Source: an uncultured Paracoccaceae bacterium (GTDB taxonomy: Bacteria > Pseudomonadota > Alphaproteobacteria > Rhodobacterales > Rhodobacteraceae). Taken from it: DNA of 64,000 bases. The stretch's first letter is position 1. Each line of letters begins with the position of its first letter. Location of the stretch: positions 1,922,001 through 1,986,000 of the forward strand of contig CANMWG010000001.1 in the NCBI GenBank assembly GCA_947501555.1. The letters are read 5' to 3'. Positions 12,378 through 21,274 of the stretch are shown in pieces. A program made the position numbers and the translations under genes. The notes under the pieces are model-generated. The model ran no database searches. It saw only the letters and a program-made list of their open reading frames with translations, and was not told where the DNA came from.

Positions 12378-12923
12378 ATGAACCGCATCCTCAAACTCCT
12401 CGCCCTTCTGATCCTCCTCGGTCTCGGCACTGCAGGCTACACGCAAGTCATGCTGCGCAAAGGCTCCGGCACCCCGCCCCCGATGGCCCCTGCGGACCAA
12501 CAGGCAGATGCGATCTTTGTGGACAAAAGCGACCGCGCGCTGGTCTTGCTGCGGGATGGCGAACCGATCCGCACCTACGACATTTCCATGGGCGGCAACC
12601 CCGAAGGGCACAAAACCCAAGAAGGCGACGAACGCACGCCGACCGGCACCTATGAAATCGACTGGCGGAATGAGAACTCCATCGCGCATCTGTCGCTGCA
12701 TATTTCCTACCCCAACGCAGAAGACACCGCACAGGCCCAAGCACGCGGCGTCTCACCCGGCGGGAACATCATGATCCACGGCATCCTGAACGGCTGGGGA
12801 ATGCTAGGGTTTCTCCAACATCATGTTGATTGGACAAAAGGATGCATTGCGGTCACCAATGCCGAAATGCGTGAAATCTGGTCGCTGGTGCCCAACGGCA
12901 CGCCGATCACGATTGAGGAATGA
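12378..12923 (+). CDS. L,D-transpeptidase (YkuD domain)
   Basis: The 181-residue protein has an N-terminal signal or anchor (MNRILKLLALLILLGLG). The YkuD catalytic domain spans about residues 45-180, with the His of IMIHGILNGWG and the nucleophile Cys in WTKGCIAVTNAEM. Such enzymes cross-link peptidoglycan stem peptides or attach proteins to the wall in the periplasm. A one-base gap separates its stop from the next start, so it forms a small envelope operon with the following two genes. Confidence 0.85.
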   Translation: MNRILKLLALLILLGLGTAGYTQVMLRKGSGTPPPMAPADQQADAIFVDKSDRALVLLRDGEPIRTYDISMGGNPEGHKTQEGDERTPTGTYEIDWRNENSIAHLSLHISYPNAEDTAQAQARGVSPGGNIMIHGILNGWGMLGFLQHHVDWTKGCIAVTNAEMREIWSLVPNGTPITIEE

Positions 12924-12924
12924 C

Positions 12925-13332
12925 ATGACCCATACACCGACCTCCCTTAAACAGCGTACCTTGCAACTTGCTTACGCGCTTTGCCCGCTCGCGTTCGTCA
13001 TGGCCCCCGCCGTACATGCGCAGGCCAGTCTCAGCGAAGGCACCTATGTGATGATCGGCAAATCCTACGTTTCCCGTACAAACACATTTTCGGATGATGT
13101 CCCCGCCGGCGAACGATCCGTCTGTTTCCAGATCTCAAAGATCACCGATACGGAAATGGAATTGCAACATATCTCGGGCAGCTATCAGCCTGCCTGGGCC
13201 AATGAAACCTACGCCCCCGGCACATATAACGACACCTGGTTTGCATCAACAGCCTATCTAGAAAACAACCCAGGCGCCGATCCACTGGGCGAGCTTATTC
13301 AGATCCTCAAACCCGTTGCGACGTGCCCATGA
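12925..13332 (+). CDS. Exported small protein, unknown
   Basis: The protein has 135 residues. The start ATG 12925 follows a GAGGAATGAC ribosome site and the stop of the YkuD gene. The N-terminal 35 residues form a long Sec signal peptide (hydrophobic LAYALCPLAFVMAPA, cleavage probably after VHAQA). The mature domain of about 100 residues has two Cys residues, one near its end, and no recognised fold. It overlaps the MAPEG gene by four bases. Confidence 0.6.
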   Translation: MTHTPTSLKQRTLQLAYALCPLAFVMAPAVHAQASLSEGTYVMIGKSYVSRTNTFSDDVPAGERSVCFQISKITDTEMELQHISGSYQPAWANETYAPGTYNDTWFASTAYLENNPGADPLGELIQILKPVATCP

Positions 13333-13718
13333 CCACCGAACTCACCGTTCTCGCGCTGGCCGCCGTTCTGCAGGCGCTGCAGTTCCTTGCCTATTCGGTT
13401 GCAGCCAACCTGCAGATTGGGACCAAAAAGACGCTGGGGCCCCGGGATCAGAAAATCGAACTCACCGACAAAGCAGGTCGCCTGCAACGCGCGCTCAATA
13501 ACCATTTCGAAGCGTTGATCCTGCTGACCATCGCTGTGGTTGTCATCACGCTCGCGGACAAAGGCACCGGTTTCTCGGCGGCCTGCGCCTGGGTCTATCT
13601 GACGGCCCGCATCCTTTATGTCCCCGCCTACTATTTCGGCCTGTCACCCTGGCGGACCGTGGTTTGGTTTGTGGGGTTTCTCTCAACCATGCTGATGATA
13701 CTATCAGCGCTAATTTAA
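13329..13718 (+). CDS. MAPEG-family membrane protein
   Basis: The protein has 129 residues from ATG 13329, in ATGA overlap with the preceding stop; an in-frame GTG at 13323 is less likely. There are four hydrophobic helices. The pattern QLxxxxxxG, then [13 protein letters not shown], then the membrane-embedded [12 protein letters not shown], is characteristic of bacterial MAPEG proteins, which resemble glutathione-S-transferase-like eicosanoid enzymes. Function in bacteria is largely unknown. Confidence 0.8.
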   Translation: MTTELTVLALAAVLQALQFLAYSVAANLQIGTKKTLGPRDQKIELTDKAGRLQRALNNHFEALILLTIAVVVITLADKGTGFSAACAWVYLTARILYVPAYYFGLSPWRTVVWFVGFLSTMLMILSALI

Positions 13719-13728
13719 CCCATGTGTA

Positions 13729-13755
13729 TGTACAGGTTCTGTACGCAATCTGTAC
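13729..13755. promoter_or_regulatory. Three TGTAC repeats at 11-bp spacing before lpd
   Basis: TGTAC occurs at 13729, 13740 and 13751, each exactly 11 bp apart, ending 27 bp before the lpd start. The helical phasing suggests a protein-binding array or overlap with a promoter. No known regulator is assigned. Confidence 0.4.
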
Positions 13756-13782
13756 GCAGTCTTGCACCTCGAAGGAGACACT

Positions 13783-15171
13783 ATGTCCAGCTATGACGTC
13801 ATCGTAATCGGAGCCGGCCCCGGCGGCTATGTTGCAGCCATCCGCTGCGCCCAATTGGGTATGAAAGTCGCCTGCGTCGAAGGCCGCGAAACCCTTGGCG
13901 GCACTTGCCTGAATGTGGGCTGCATCCCCTCCAAGGCCCTGCTGCACGCCAGCCATATGCTACATGAGGCGGAACATAATTTCGCGACCATGGGCCTAAA
14001 GGGCAAAGCGCCTTCTGTGGATTGGAAACAGATGCTGGCCTATAAGTCCGATACGATTTCGCAGAACACCGGCGGCATAGAATTTCTTTTCAAAAAGAAC
14101 AAGATAGACTGGCTAAAAGGCTGGGGATCGATCCCAGCTGCAGGCAAAGTCAAAGTCGGCGATGACGTGCATGACGCCAAACATATCATCATCGCATCTG
14201 GCTCTGAGGCCGCGTCTTTGCCCGGTGTCGAAATCGACGAAAAGACGGTTGTGACATCCACAGGCGCGCTGGAATTGACCAAGATTCCCAAGAGGTTGGT
14301 CGTGATCGGCGCAGGCGTCATCGGGTTGGAACTGGGATCGGTCTACGCCCGTTTAGGAACGGAAGTTCAGGTCATCGAATTCCTGGATGCCATCACCCCC
14401 GGCATGGACGCCGAAATCGCCCGGCAGTTCCAGAAAATGCTTACAAAGCAAGGGCTTAAATTCACCCTCGGCGCCGCCGTCCAAGGCACAACGGTCAAAA
14501 ACGGCAAGGCAACCGTGACCTACAAACTGCGCAAAGACGATAGCGAACACGAAGTCACGGCCGACACGGTTCTGGTCGCCACAGGACGCAAACCCTATAC
14601 TGACGGACTGGGTCTGACAGAGCTCGGCGTCGAAATGTCGGAGCGTGGCCAGATCAAAACAAACGATCACTACGCCACAAACATCGCAGGCATCTACGCC
14701 ATCGGTGACGCCATCGATGGGCCGATGCTAGCCCATAAAGCCGAAGACGAAGGCATGGCCTGCGCCGAAGGTATTGCCGGTCAGAAACCGCATGTAAACT
14801 ACGGTGTCATCCCCGGCGTCATCTATACGCACCCCGAGGTCGGAAACGTCGGGGAAACCGAAGAAACCCTGAAAAAACAAGGCCGTGCCTATAAGGTTGG
14901 TAAGTTTCCCTTTATGGGCAACGCGCGGGCCAAGGCGAATTTCGCGGGCGATGGTTTCGTAAAAATTCTTGTGGACGCGACAACTGATCGTATTCTCGGC
15001 GCGCATATCATTGGCCCGATGGCGGGTGATTTGATCCACGAAATTTGCGTCGCGATGGAGTTCGGTGCAGCCGCTGAAGATCTAGCACGCACTTGCCACG
15101 CGCACCCAACGTACTCTGAAGCTGTACGCGAAGCGGCATTGGCTTGTGGAGATGGCGCAATCCACGCGTAA
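13783..15171 (+). CDS. lpdA: Dihydrolipoyl dehydrogenase (E3)
   Basis: The 462-residue FAD enzyme reoxidises the lipoyl arm of SucB using NAD. ATG 13783 is chosen over an upstream in-frame ATG because AAGGAG sits 7 bases before it. The FAD-binding [10 protein letters not shown], the redox disulfide [16 protein letters not shown], the NAD-binding [10 protein letters not shown] and the C-terminal His-Glu pair in [13 protein letters not shown] are all present. It completes the 2-oxoglutarate dehydrogenase set of this block and has its own promoter region and terminator. Confidence 0.97.
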   Translation: MSSYDVIVIGAGPGGYVAAIRCAQLGMKVACVEGRETLGGTCLNVGCIPSKALLHASHMLHEAEHNFATMGLKGKAPSVDWKQMLAYKSDTISQNTGGIEFLFKKNKIDWLKGWGSIPAAGKVKVGDDVHDAKHIIIASGSEAASLPGVEIDEKTVVTSTGALELTKIPKRLVVIGAGVIGLELGSVYARLGTEVQVIEFLDAITPGMDAEIARQFQKMLTKQGLKFTLGAAVQGTTVKNGKATVTYKLRKDDSEHEVTADTVLVATGRKPYTDGLGLTELGVEMSERGQIKTNDHYATNIAGIYAIGDAIDGPMLAHKAEDEGMACAEGIAGQKPHVNYGVIPGVIYTHPEVGNVGETEETLKKQGRAYKVGKFPFMGNARAKANFAGDGFVKILVDATTDRILGAHIIGPMAGDLIHEICVAMEFGAAAEDLARTCHAHPTYSEAVREAALACGDGAIHA

Positions 15172-15177
15172 TGCACC

Positions 15178-15210
15178 AAGACCTAGGGTTCAAAAAGCAC
15201 CCTAGGTCTT
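15178..15210 (+). terminator. Rho-independent terminator of lpd
   Basis: Perfect 12-bp arms AAGACCTAGGGT and ACCCTAGGTCTT flank a nine-base loop, followed by a T-rich TTCGTTTT tail, immediately after the lpd stop. Confidence 0.9.
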
Positions 15211-15386
15211 TTCGTTTTCAGTCACGATCCATTAAATCTGATACATTTCCCCGAAAACGTCGTTTGCTGACAAACCGTCCGATTAATTTAGCTAAATTGC
15301 CGCATACAAGGTCCTAATCCACCACAAGTGCGCCACATTTCTGGTGTTGGTTAACCGCGTACCGAGTAATTCGATCCGAGAATTAG

Positions 15387-16238
15387 ATGAAGAGAATCAT
15401 TTTAGCAGCTTTAATTGCCACCCTCTTTGGTGGCCAAGCACAAGCGTTCACAAATGATACCGGCTACTTCGAGGGGCTCGAATTTGTCGCCGACACGAGT
15501 ATTCCGGGACCTGAAACCAACAACATGTCGTTGTGCTTTGTCACGCGGGATTTCAAGATCCTCGGTTTGACACTGGTCAGCGACGTGCAGCGCTATGCGC
15601 TGGCTGATGACGAATGTACGACCGTTCCATCACGCGCATTCACCGAAGAGCAATTGATCACCGCACAATCGCTTAATCTTATCTCGTCTGAGATTCCCGC
15701 TGTTGCACGCAATTCTATGGAACGGAACCTGATGAACTACGGGCTTTGGACGGCCATCGGTTTAGCCCTGATTGCTGTCATTATCCGCCGAGTCAAATCG
15801 CTGCTAGGGTATGACCTGCGTGGACCGATGCGTAGCAAAGCATCCTCACGCATTCTGGCTGCGATGTGCCATGCCGGAAGCGCAGCTGGCGTGATGGCCT
15901 CTGCGGACCTCGCGCTTGTAAACAGTGCCGCCCGGCGCTTGACCCGGCGCAATTATCAGACTTCGGACGTGGTCCGGGTCGCCGATCATGTGGACCCAAA
16001 CCTGACACCTGAAGATTTTATCGACTTTGGCAAAGGGCTTCGGGATCATGAGAAAGACACCATGATGGAAGGGGTTCTCTATGTCGCAATGGCAAATGGT
16101 CGGATGCAACCGGGCCAATATCAATTTGCGACGGAACTGGCCCATGGTTTGGGTATGCCAGGCGAAGATTTCCGCCGTGTGATGAACATAGCACTTGCAG
16201 CGCTGGACCGGTTTCCACCTAACCTTTCAGCATCCTAA
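15387..16238 (+). CDS. Membrane protein with C-terminal TerB-like domain
   Basis: The protein has 283 residues: a signal peptide (MKRIILAALIATLFGGQAQA), a periplasmic segment of about 90 residues with two Cys, one membrane helix (TAIGLALIAVIIRRV, about residues 121-137), and a cytoplasmic helical domain with the VLYVAMANGRMQPGQ pattern typical of TerB-like (tellurite-resistance/DnaJ-associated) domains. The role is unknown, but TerB-like modules are usually stress- or envelope-related. It overlaps the convergent GntR gene by 20 bp at the 3' ends. Confidence 0.65.
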   Translation: MKRIILAALIATLFGGQAQAFTNDTGYFEGLEFVADTSIPGPETNNMSLCFVTRDFKILGLTLVSDVQRYALADDECTTVPSRAFTEEQLITAQSLNLISSEIPAVARNSMERNLMNYGLWTAIGLALIAVIIRRVKSLLGYDLRGPMRSKASSRILAAMCHAGSAAGVMASADLALVNSAARRLTRRNYQTSDVVRVADHVDPNLTPEDFIDFGKGLRDHEKDTMMEGVLYVAMANGRMQPGQYQFATELAHGLGMPGEDFRRVMNIALAALDRFPPNLSAS

Positions 16239-16869
16239 GACCCTTTGTCGCATCGGTCCGGACGGCCAGGCGCAAGCCAGGCTCATCACCGGCTTTTAGC
16301 GCGCTCAGAATAAGTTTGTGGTGATAGGGCGGCTCTGTTCGGTTCAACCGCCCATAGAGTGCACGCATCGTTGGCCCAAGCTGCAACCAAACTGTCTCGG
16401 CCATTGCCAGCATCGCAGGCGCTTGCGCTCGCAAATAAAGGGTGCGGTGGAACTCCAAGTTCATCCGAATATATCCGGTTGCATCATGTCGGGCGATCAT
16501 TTGACTGACGCCCTGGTTGATCGCCTCAAGCCGGTCGATCAAGGCGAAATGGGCGCGCGGCAGGGCACGCGACGCAAGTTCCGGCTCAAGCAGCGCACGC
16601 AGTGTCGCGAGCTCCTCAATCCGGTCATTTGATAATGCCGGGGTCGATACCCGGCCCGATGACGATAAGAACAACGCACCTTCAGCCACCAAACGTCTGA
16701 CGGCTTCGCGGGCGGGCGTCATGGAGACATCATAGGTCTTACCGATACCTCGCAACGTCAGTGACGTTCCCGGTGATATCTCACCGTGCATAATCCGCGT
16801 CCGCAACGCGCGATAGACGCGCTCATGCGCGGCAGTGGTCGGATCAACAGGGCGGGGTTGGATCATCAT
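16219..16869 (-). CDS. GntR-family regulator with FCD domain
   Basis: The protein has 216 residues. The N-terminal winged helix (VYRALRTRIMHGEISPGTSL, then MTPAREAVRRLVAEGAL) and the all-helical FCD ligand domain (metal-site Asp/His pattern in MNLEFHRTLYLRA) place it in the FadR subfamily. FCD domains bind carboxylic acids. The palindrome TGTGATCACA lies 8 bp before its start codon, and two identical copies lie before sucC, suggesting autoregulation and control of the TCA genes by a carboxylate signal. The start ATGATG has no clear Shine-Dalgarno sequence. Confidence 0.88.
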   Translation of the reverse strand: MMIQPRPVDPTTAAHERVYRALRTRIMHGEISPGTSLTLRGIGKTYDVSMTPAREAVRRLVAEGALFLSSSGRVSTPALSNDRIEELATLRALLEPELASRALPRAHFALIDRLEAINQGVSQMIARHDATGYIRMNLEFHRTLYLRAQAPAMLAMAETVWLQLGPTMRALYGRLNRTEPPYHHKLILSALKAGDEPGLRLAVRTDATKGLRMLKG

Positions 16870-16877
16870 GGTTCAGG

Positions 16878-16887
16878 TGTGATCACA
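16878..16887. promoter_or_regulatory. TGTGATCACA operator at the GntR start
   Basis: This is an exact ten-base palindrome between the upstream metallopeptidase gene and the GntR start, identical to the two copies before sucC. The GC-richer surroundings and the presence of the motif in just these intergenic places make chance unlikely. Confidence 0.6.
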
Positions 16888-16900
16888 AAGGAGACCGGCG

Positions 16901-17596
16901 TCAATTGTCGAACGCAACACGGTGCAAGGTGTCGCCATTTGAGCGCAACCATTGGCGTTCCGTTTGATAGCTGGGTCGGATGCTTGTGACGACGGCCCAA
17001 AACGCATCAGAATGATTCATTTCAACCAAATGCGCCACCTCATGGGCGGCCACATACTCAAGCACGGTCGGTGGCGCCATGATCAACCGCCACGAATACA
17101 TCAAGACACCTTGGCTCGAACACGACCCCCAGCGCGACCGGGTATCGCGGATCGAGAGGCGCGTATAAGACTGACCTAGCTCTGCTGCATACCGATCAGA
17201 CGCACCAGCCAAGGCATTGCGGGCCATCTGACGCAGCTGTGCTTTGATCTTCAACCCGACATCTTGCGGTCCGGGAACCTCAATACGATCATCGAAGATC
17301 GAAAGCCGTTTCCCGGCCCCTTGCACAATGGGCACAAGATTTCCACGCACCATGATCTGTTCACCAATTGCAACCTGCTGGACGGGGGCGAGTTGATCCA
17401 AATGGGCACGCAACCACGCCTCTTTCGCATGCAGAAATCTGATTCCCTCGCGATCGGCGGCGCGTTGTGGCAAGGTCAGCGTCACCCGCCCATCCAGCCG
17501 CGACACACGCAACGAAAGCCGTTTCGCACGCGATGACCTGCGCAAATCAACCTCAATCGGGGGGTTGCCAATCAGCGTATGACGGCCCATATCCAA
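16901..17596 (-). CDS. YgjP-type zinc metallopeptidase (DUF45, M48-like)
   Basis: The protein has 231 residues. The N-terminal beta-rich part has the family motif RRSSRAKRLSLRVSRLDG. The C-terminal part carries the zinc motif in YVAAHEVAHLVEMNHSDAFW (HEVAH plus a downstream His) and RWGSCSSQG, both diagnostic of YgjP/WLM-like proteases. Cellular target is unknown. The GntR gene follows 31 bp downstream on the same strand. Confidence 0.88.
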   Translation of the reverse strand: MDMGRHTLIGNPPIEVDLRRSSRAKRLSLRVSRLDGRVTLTLPQRAADREGIRFLHAKEAWLRAHLDQLAPVQQVAIGEQIMVRGNLVPIVQGAGKRLSIFDDRIEVPGPQDVGLKIKAQLRQMARNALAGASDRYAAELGQSYTRLSIRDTRSRWGSCSSQGVLMYSWRLIMAPPTVLEYVAAHEVAHLVEMNHSDAFWAVVTSIRPSYQTERQWLRSNGDTLHRVAFDN

Positions 17597-17701
17597 CTAC
17601 TCACATTTTCATGTGCCAAAGGCTTTGACACCGCCTTCTGCTTATGGCAGTTGGCACCGATCACCCGCAAGGGTTAGCGCAAGATTTTGAAGGGATAGCA
17701 T

Positions 17702-18031
17702 ATGCCTAAGGAAGAGTGGGGCACAAAGCGTCTTTGCCCTGAAACCGGCAAACGCTTCTACGACCTGAACGCGACACCAATCATCAGCCCGTATTCGGGC
17801 AAGGAAGTTGCCGTCGACACATCCAAGACACGCACAATGGTTGCGGATGCTGAAGATGCGCAATCTGCGAAGGCCAAAGAGGCAACTGACGAGGACGATC
17901 TGGTTCTCGATGATGCAGATGACGATGATGCAGATGACGTCGATCTGGGTGATGATGTTCTTGAGGACGACGACGAAGATACAGTGTCGCTCGATGAACT
18001 GGCCGATGTGGCCACAAACGACGACGACTAA
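17702..18031 (+). CDS. FYDLN-acid family protein (TIGR02300)
   Basis: The 109-residue protein starts MPKEEWGTKRLCPETGKRFY and then FYDLN. A zinc-ribbon-like head (one CP motif) is followed by a very acidic Asp/Glu tail. The family is found in alphaproteobacteria and has no established function. It is encoded immediately upstream of tRNA-Ala, a context I also associate with related genomes. Confidence 0.9.
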   Translation: MPKEEWGTKRLCPETGKRFYDLNATPIISPYSGKEVAVDTSKTRTMVADAEDAQSAKAKEATDEDDLVLDDADDDDADDVDLGDDVLEDDDEDTVSLDELADVATNDDD

Positions 18032-18134
18032 ATTCCCTGATCCGGGCGCGGTTTTCACTTGATCTCGCCCGGGGTGCTGCGTAGACAGCAACCCGCAGCA
18101 GATGCTGCACCCGGTGACCAAACGTCACCATGAT

Positions 18135-18210
<76 letters not shown>

Positions 18211-18253
18211 TCAACATCATTACCTTTTAAATCAATGACTTACGACAAATCTC

Positions 18254-18282
18254 TGACCACACTGACCACGCTCATTGACCAC
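18254..18282 (+). promoter_or_regulatory. Left arm-type sites, three TGACCAC repeats
   Basis: TGACCAC occurs at 18254, 18263 and 18276, within 90 bp inside the left attachment site and in the same orientation as two copies near the right one. This is the layout expected for arm-binding sites of a tyrosine integrase. Confidence 0.55.
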
Positions 18283-18340
18283 ATTATTCAGTGGAAAAAA
18301 CGATAGATGCACCGAAGCGAATAAGACTGCCTTGAATAAA

Positions 18341-18400
18341 TGAACAACGTTCACGAAAAACACCTGCCCCTAAATTCATGAACACTGTTCGCAAAAAACA
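18341..18400. repeat. Two related GAAC-N3-GTTC repeats
   Basis: Near-identical 22-bp direct repeats at 18341-18362 and 18379-18400 (38 bp apart) each contain the dyad GAAC-N3-GTTC followed by A-rich DNA. They lie between the left arm sites and the recombinase stop codon. They may be binding sites for a recombination factor or regulator. Confidence 0.4.
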
Positions 18401-18409
18401 GGCTGACCC

Positions 18410-19069
18410 TTATGCAGCAAGTCGATCAATTGTCCGCTTCACCTGCGATGCCTGCCATTCACCACCCCGTGCAGTCTTCACACCAGCTTTATTCAACTCT
18501 GCAGCAATCTCTCGCAGGCTCTTTCCGGCTTCCCTCAAAGGCTCAATCAAGCCCTTCACCTTCTCTGCCCGTTCCTTGGCGTTCGCCTGCACTACCGCAT
18601 TGCGCTTCATGGTCTTGTCACGGACACCACCCAGCTTAACCCCCCGGGCCTTGGCTTCTTTCAACGCTGCCTTGGTCCTGATCGAGATGAATTCCCTCTC
18701 TTGCTCTGCAAGGGCTGCATAGATGTGCAACTGAAACTTGTCGGCATGGGGCATAGAGGCCACCCGAAGGTGCACCTTACGGTCATCCAATAGGCCAGCG
18801 ATGAATGACACCTTGCGTGATAGGCGATCTAGCTTGGAGACAAGCAACTCAGCGCCATGCGAACGGGCCATATGAAGGGCCTTGCTCAGTTCAGGCCGAT
18901 CATCATCAGAGCCTGTGGCGACATCAGTGAAGGCCCCGATCACCTCGTATGGTTGCTCGCTGTAGCCTTCAAGATATGTGCGCATGTCCCTGTCTTGGGC
19001 ATCAAGGCCTAAGCCTGACTTACCTTGTTCGCTGGTCGATACACGGCGATAGAGTACATAGCGTTTCAT
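18410..19069 (-). CDS. Serine recombinase (resolvase/invertase family)
   Basis: The 219-residue protein starts MKRYVLYRRVSTSEQ; ATG 19069 is chosen for an AAAGGGATG ribosome site, although the frame is open to 19114. The catalytic Ser is in YRRVSTSEQGKSG, the resolvase core arginines are in SKLDRLSRKVSF, and EQEREFISIRTKAALKEAK is the E-helix segment. A C-terminal helix-turn-helix region (KSLREIAAELNKAGVKTARG) follows. Such enzymes invert or resolve DNA at short sites. Its role beside a tyrosine integrase is unknown. Confidence 0.9.
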   Translation of the reverse strand: MKRYVLYRRVSTSEQGKSGLGLDAQDRDMRTYLEGYSEQPYEVIGAFTDVATGSDDDRPELSKALHMARSHGAELLVSKLDRLSRKVSFIAGLLDDRKVHLRVASMPHADKFQLHIYAALAEQEREFISIRTKAALKEAKARGVKLGGVRDKTMKRNAVVQANAKERAEKVKGLIEPLREAGKSLREIAAELNKAGVKTARGGEWQASQVKRTIDRLAA

Positions 19070-19114
19070 GGTCATCCCTTTCGTTTGAGGGATAGATAGT
19101 CGAAGCTGTTGCAA

Positions 19115-19414
19115 ACGTCAACACTCGTTGTGGGTGTTACAAAAAAGAAAAGGTGATGCGCCCTGCCCCTGAGCATGACATGTTGAGTTGCTGTGAGCGG
19201 TCTTTGAAGGGGGCCTAGGGGGGATTTTGTGCGCGCTCTATATCTCTTAAAGGTCTTCAGATTTTTCTAATGAAATATTCCCCTAGTGGGCGATGACACT
19301 GCCGACAACAAAACAGCACCACCGCCCTTTTCCACTAGGAACGTAGAAACTTTAACACACCCGTTCAGGGTAACCTATCAGGCACCTATGAAGGCCCTAC
19401 ACGGTTCACCGCAA
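19115..19414. other. Non-coding gap with long-range inverted repeat
   Basis: I see no gene here. CCTAGTGG (19282-19289) and CCACTAGG (19332-19339) are perfect inverted arms, with an inner GGGCG/CGCCC pair, so transcripts could form a long hairpin. It may be a terminator or structured leader of the recombinase unit. Confidence 0.35.
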
Positions 19415-19696
19415 TCACGCCCTGAGGGTGTTCTGAAAGGGTTGCCACTTGATGAATGAGGCACTGCGTCGATCATTCTCAGACACAGTCACTTCGGCCC
19501 ATCGTTTCAGCTTGCATGGTCTGAAACATAGGGTGCCATCACGGTACACCTCAACGATTGCTTCAGGGTCATGACCAGCATCGATCAGTTGCCGCGAAAG
19601 GTTGCAGACGCTGCCTGTTCGGCTTGATGAAGATAGGCCACAGGCATGTGCACCATTGTCGAGTGTGATGATTATGGGAGAGGGTTTATCGGTCAT
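19415..19696 (-). CDS. Hypothetical protein of the element
   Basis: The protein has 93 residues beginning MTDKPSPIIITLDNGAHACG. It has three Cys residues, no membrane segment, and a short basic patch CKLKRWAEV. No family is recognised. It lies in the same orientation as its neighbours. Codon choice like that of the surrounding element supports coding, but this is only moderate evidence. Confidence 0.45.
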   Translation of the reverse strand: MTDKPSPIIITLDNGAHACGLSSSSRTGSVCNLSRQLIDAGHDPEAIVEVYRDGTLCFRPCKLKRWAEVTVSENDRRSASFIKWQPFQNTLRA

Positions 19697-19898
19697 AAGG
19701 GTCTATTTCCTTGGTATCGATGGACAAAGAAGGACAGCGCTAAGGGGCCCGTGAAGGGAGCCGACCAAAGCACAACAGGCCATCAAGCGCTGCCCATCTC
19801 TATTCATCAATGTAGGAGGAGGTTATTTGAGGTGTGAGGACGCCCGATCTTCACCGGACGCCTTCAGTTTGTAGACTGTGGGGTTTTGCCGCTCCCCG

Positions 19899-20126
19899 TC
19901 AGCCTTCCTTGATTTGATTACTTAGGAATGCCGCTAGCGTCGCTTCTCGCGTGCTGCGTCTCTTTTCCATCTGTTCTGCCCGCTGCAGTGCTTCGGCTTC
20001 GGCGGAGGCTTCCTCAAACTCTCGTTGTTCAGCCCGATAGGCGGCGAATTTTGCTTGTTCCCTGATCGCGATGGCTTCAGTTTCGCTCAAAGCTCTGCGG
20101 AATGTGACTTCTTCTTCTTCGCTCAT
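19899..20126 (-). CDS. Small charged helical protein of the element
   Basis: The 75-residue protein is almost entirely Glu/Ala/Arg-rich helix (MSEEEEVTFRRALSETEAIA) and likely forms a coiled coil. Its ATG overlaps the stop of the upstream 370-residue gene by four bases (ATGA), which supports it as a real, translationally coupled gene. Function is unknown. Confidence 0.55.
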   Translation of the reverse strand: MSEEEEVTFRRALSETEAIAIREQAKFAAYRAEQREFEEASAEAEALQRAEQMEKRRSTREATLAAFLSNQIKEG

Positions 20127-21235
20127 GATCGAGAAACCTTCACATAACCTTGAGCCACAGCATCAGTCCACTTCACAAGCCCTTTGCCGGGGATGTTAAC
20201 GGACACCTCACCGCCCTTGAACTCAGGCTCTAGGCCAGCGTCGATGAGGGCTTGAGGGAAGCCGGGGTCTTTCCATGCATCCATTGCTGCATCGTTGTCC
20301 AAGGCAGTCCATGCGGAAGCTTCAGCGCGCTGGGCAATGCTATCAAAGCCAGTCATGTCACCAGTCTTCAGCATAGCAGAGACGGCCTTAGCAAAACCTT
20401 TCGGGTCAACCTGATGGGCAGCTTGCAGTTCAGCCTCATCCATCCCTGTTTTAGCCGTGATCTTGGCTGCATAGGCGTCACGAACGTTGGACATCTCAGA
20501 TGGAGTAAGATTTCCTTCAAAGGCAAGGTAACCCTGCGTCTGGTCGGTGAACTCACCAGCCATCATGTCAGCCTCGATAGCATCCATCGTAGTTGGCGAT
20601 AGAGCCGGGACGATGTGTGTCTGAAAGTCGGTACTGACGTCGTAGGTGTCGTGCTCAGGTTCACTTACAGGTTCACTTACAGGTGCGCTTACAGGTTCAC
20701 TTACGGGTGCCTGAAAGGGGGAAGGTGCCACAGCGGCGTTGAGGTCTGCCGGAATGAGACCATCGCGCATCGCTTGCCCAACCTTCACCTTCATTCCACC
20801 AATCTCTACAAGGTCATGCGGACGGGGAATACCGTTGGGTACTGGGCTTCCCATCTCGGTCGAAAAGGTGAGGCCAGAGGCGCTGGGCTGTGGTGTGGTA
20901 GATGTTTCTCTGCCGGTCTGCACGGTGCGACCACGGCCTGCCATCACTTCAATAGAGCCTTTGCCAACTTCAGCTTTGAAGCCTAGGGGTTTGTTCGGTG
21001 AGGCGAGGTTAGAGGTAGAAGGCGCGGGCTGCATGCCCTTCGCTGATCGTTGAAATTCCATAGGGTGTGTATCCATTTTTGAGGGAAAGGTGAGCACGGC
21101 GGCTCTGGAGGGTGCATCCAAACAAACTACGCGCCGACCATATGGTAGTTCCCAATACCGTGGGTTCCGTCGTGAGTTCGAGATTAAGTTGAATGGATAA
21201 GAAACAAGGATTTTCCCGTGTTTGCTTGAATGCAC
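20123..21235 (-). CDS. Unknown protein with VSEP/VSAP repeat linker
   Basis: The frame has 370 residues. The first 50 residues look atypical and the true start may be ATG 21076 (MDTHPMEFQRS, about 317 residues). A Pro/Ser-rich N-terminal half contains the repeat PVSEPVSAPVSEPVSEPE, produced by repeated GGTTCACTTAC-type DNA on the plus strand. It is followed by a helical C-terminal domain of about 160 residues. The layout of a disordered head, linker and helical tail recalls phage scaffolding or internal proteins, but there is no sequence match that I can name. Confidence 0.55.
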   Translation of the reverse strand: MHSSKHGKILVSYPFNLISNSRRNPRYWELPYGRRVVCLDAPSRAAVLTFPSKMDTHPMEFQRSAKGMQPAPSTSNLASPNKPLGFKAEVGKGSIEVMAGRGRTVQTGRETSTTPQPSASGLTFSTEMGSPVPNGIPRPHDLVEIGGMKVKVGQAMRDGLIPADLNAAVAPSPFQAPVSEPVSAPVSEPVSEPEHDTYDVSTDFQTHIVPALSPTTMDAIEADMMAGEFTDQTQGYLAFEGNLTPSEMSNVRDAYAAKITAKTGMDEAELQAAHQVDPKGFAKAVSAMLKTGDMTGFDSIAQRAEASAWTALDNDAAMDAWKDPGFPQALIDAGLEPEFKGGEVSVNIPGKGLVKWTDAVAQGYVKVSRS

Positions 21236-21274
21236 CCACCAGAGACGCTGTGCTCGGGGGTTGGGTCGTTGTTG

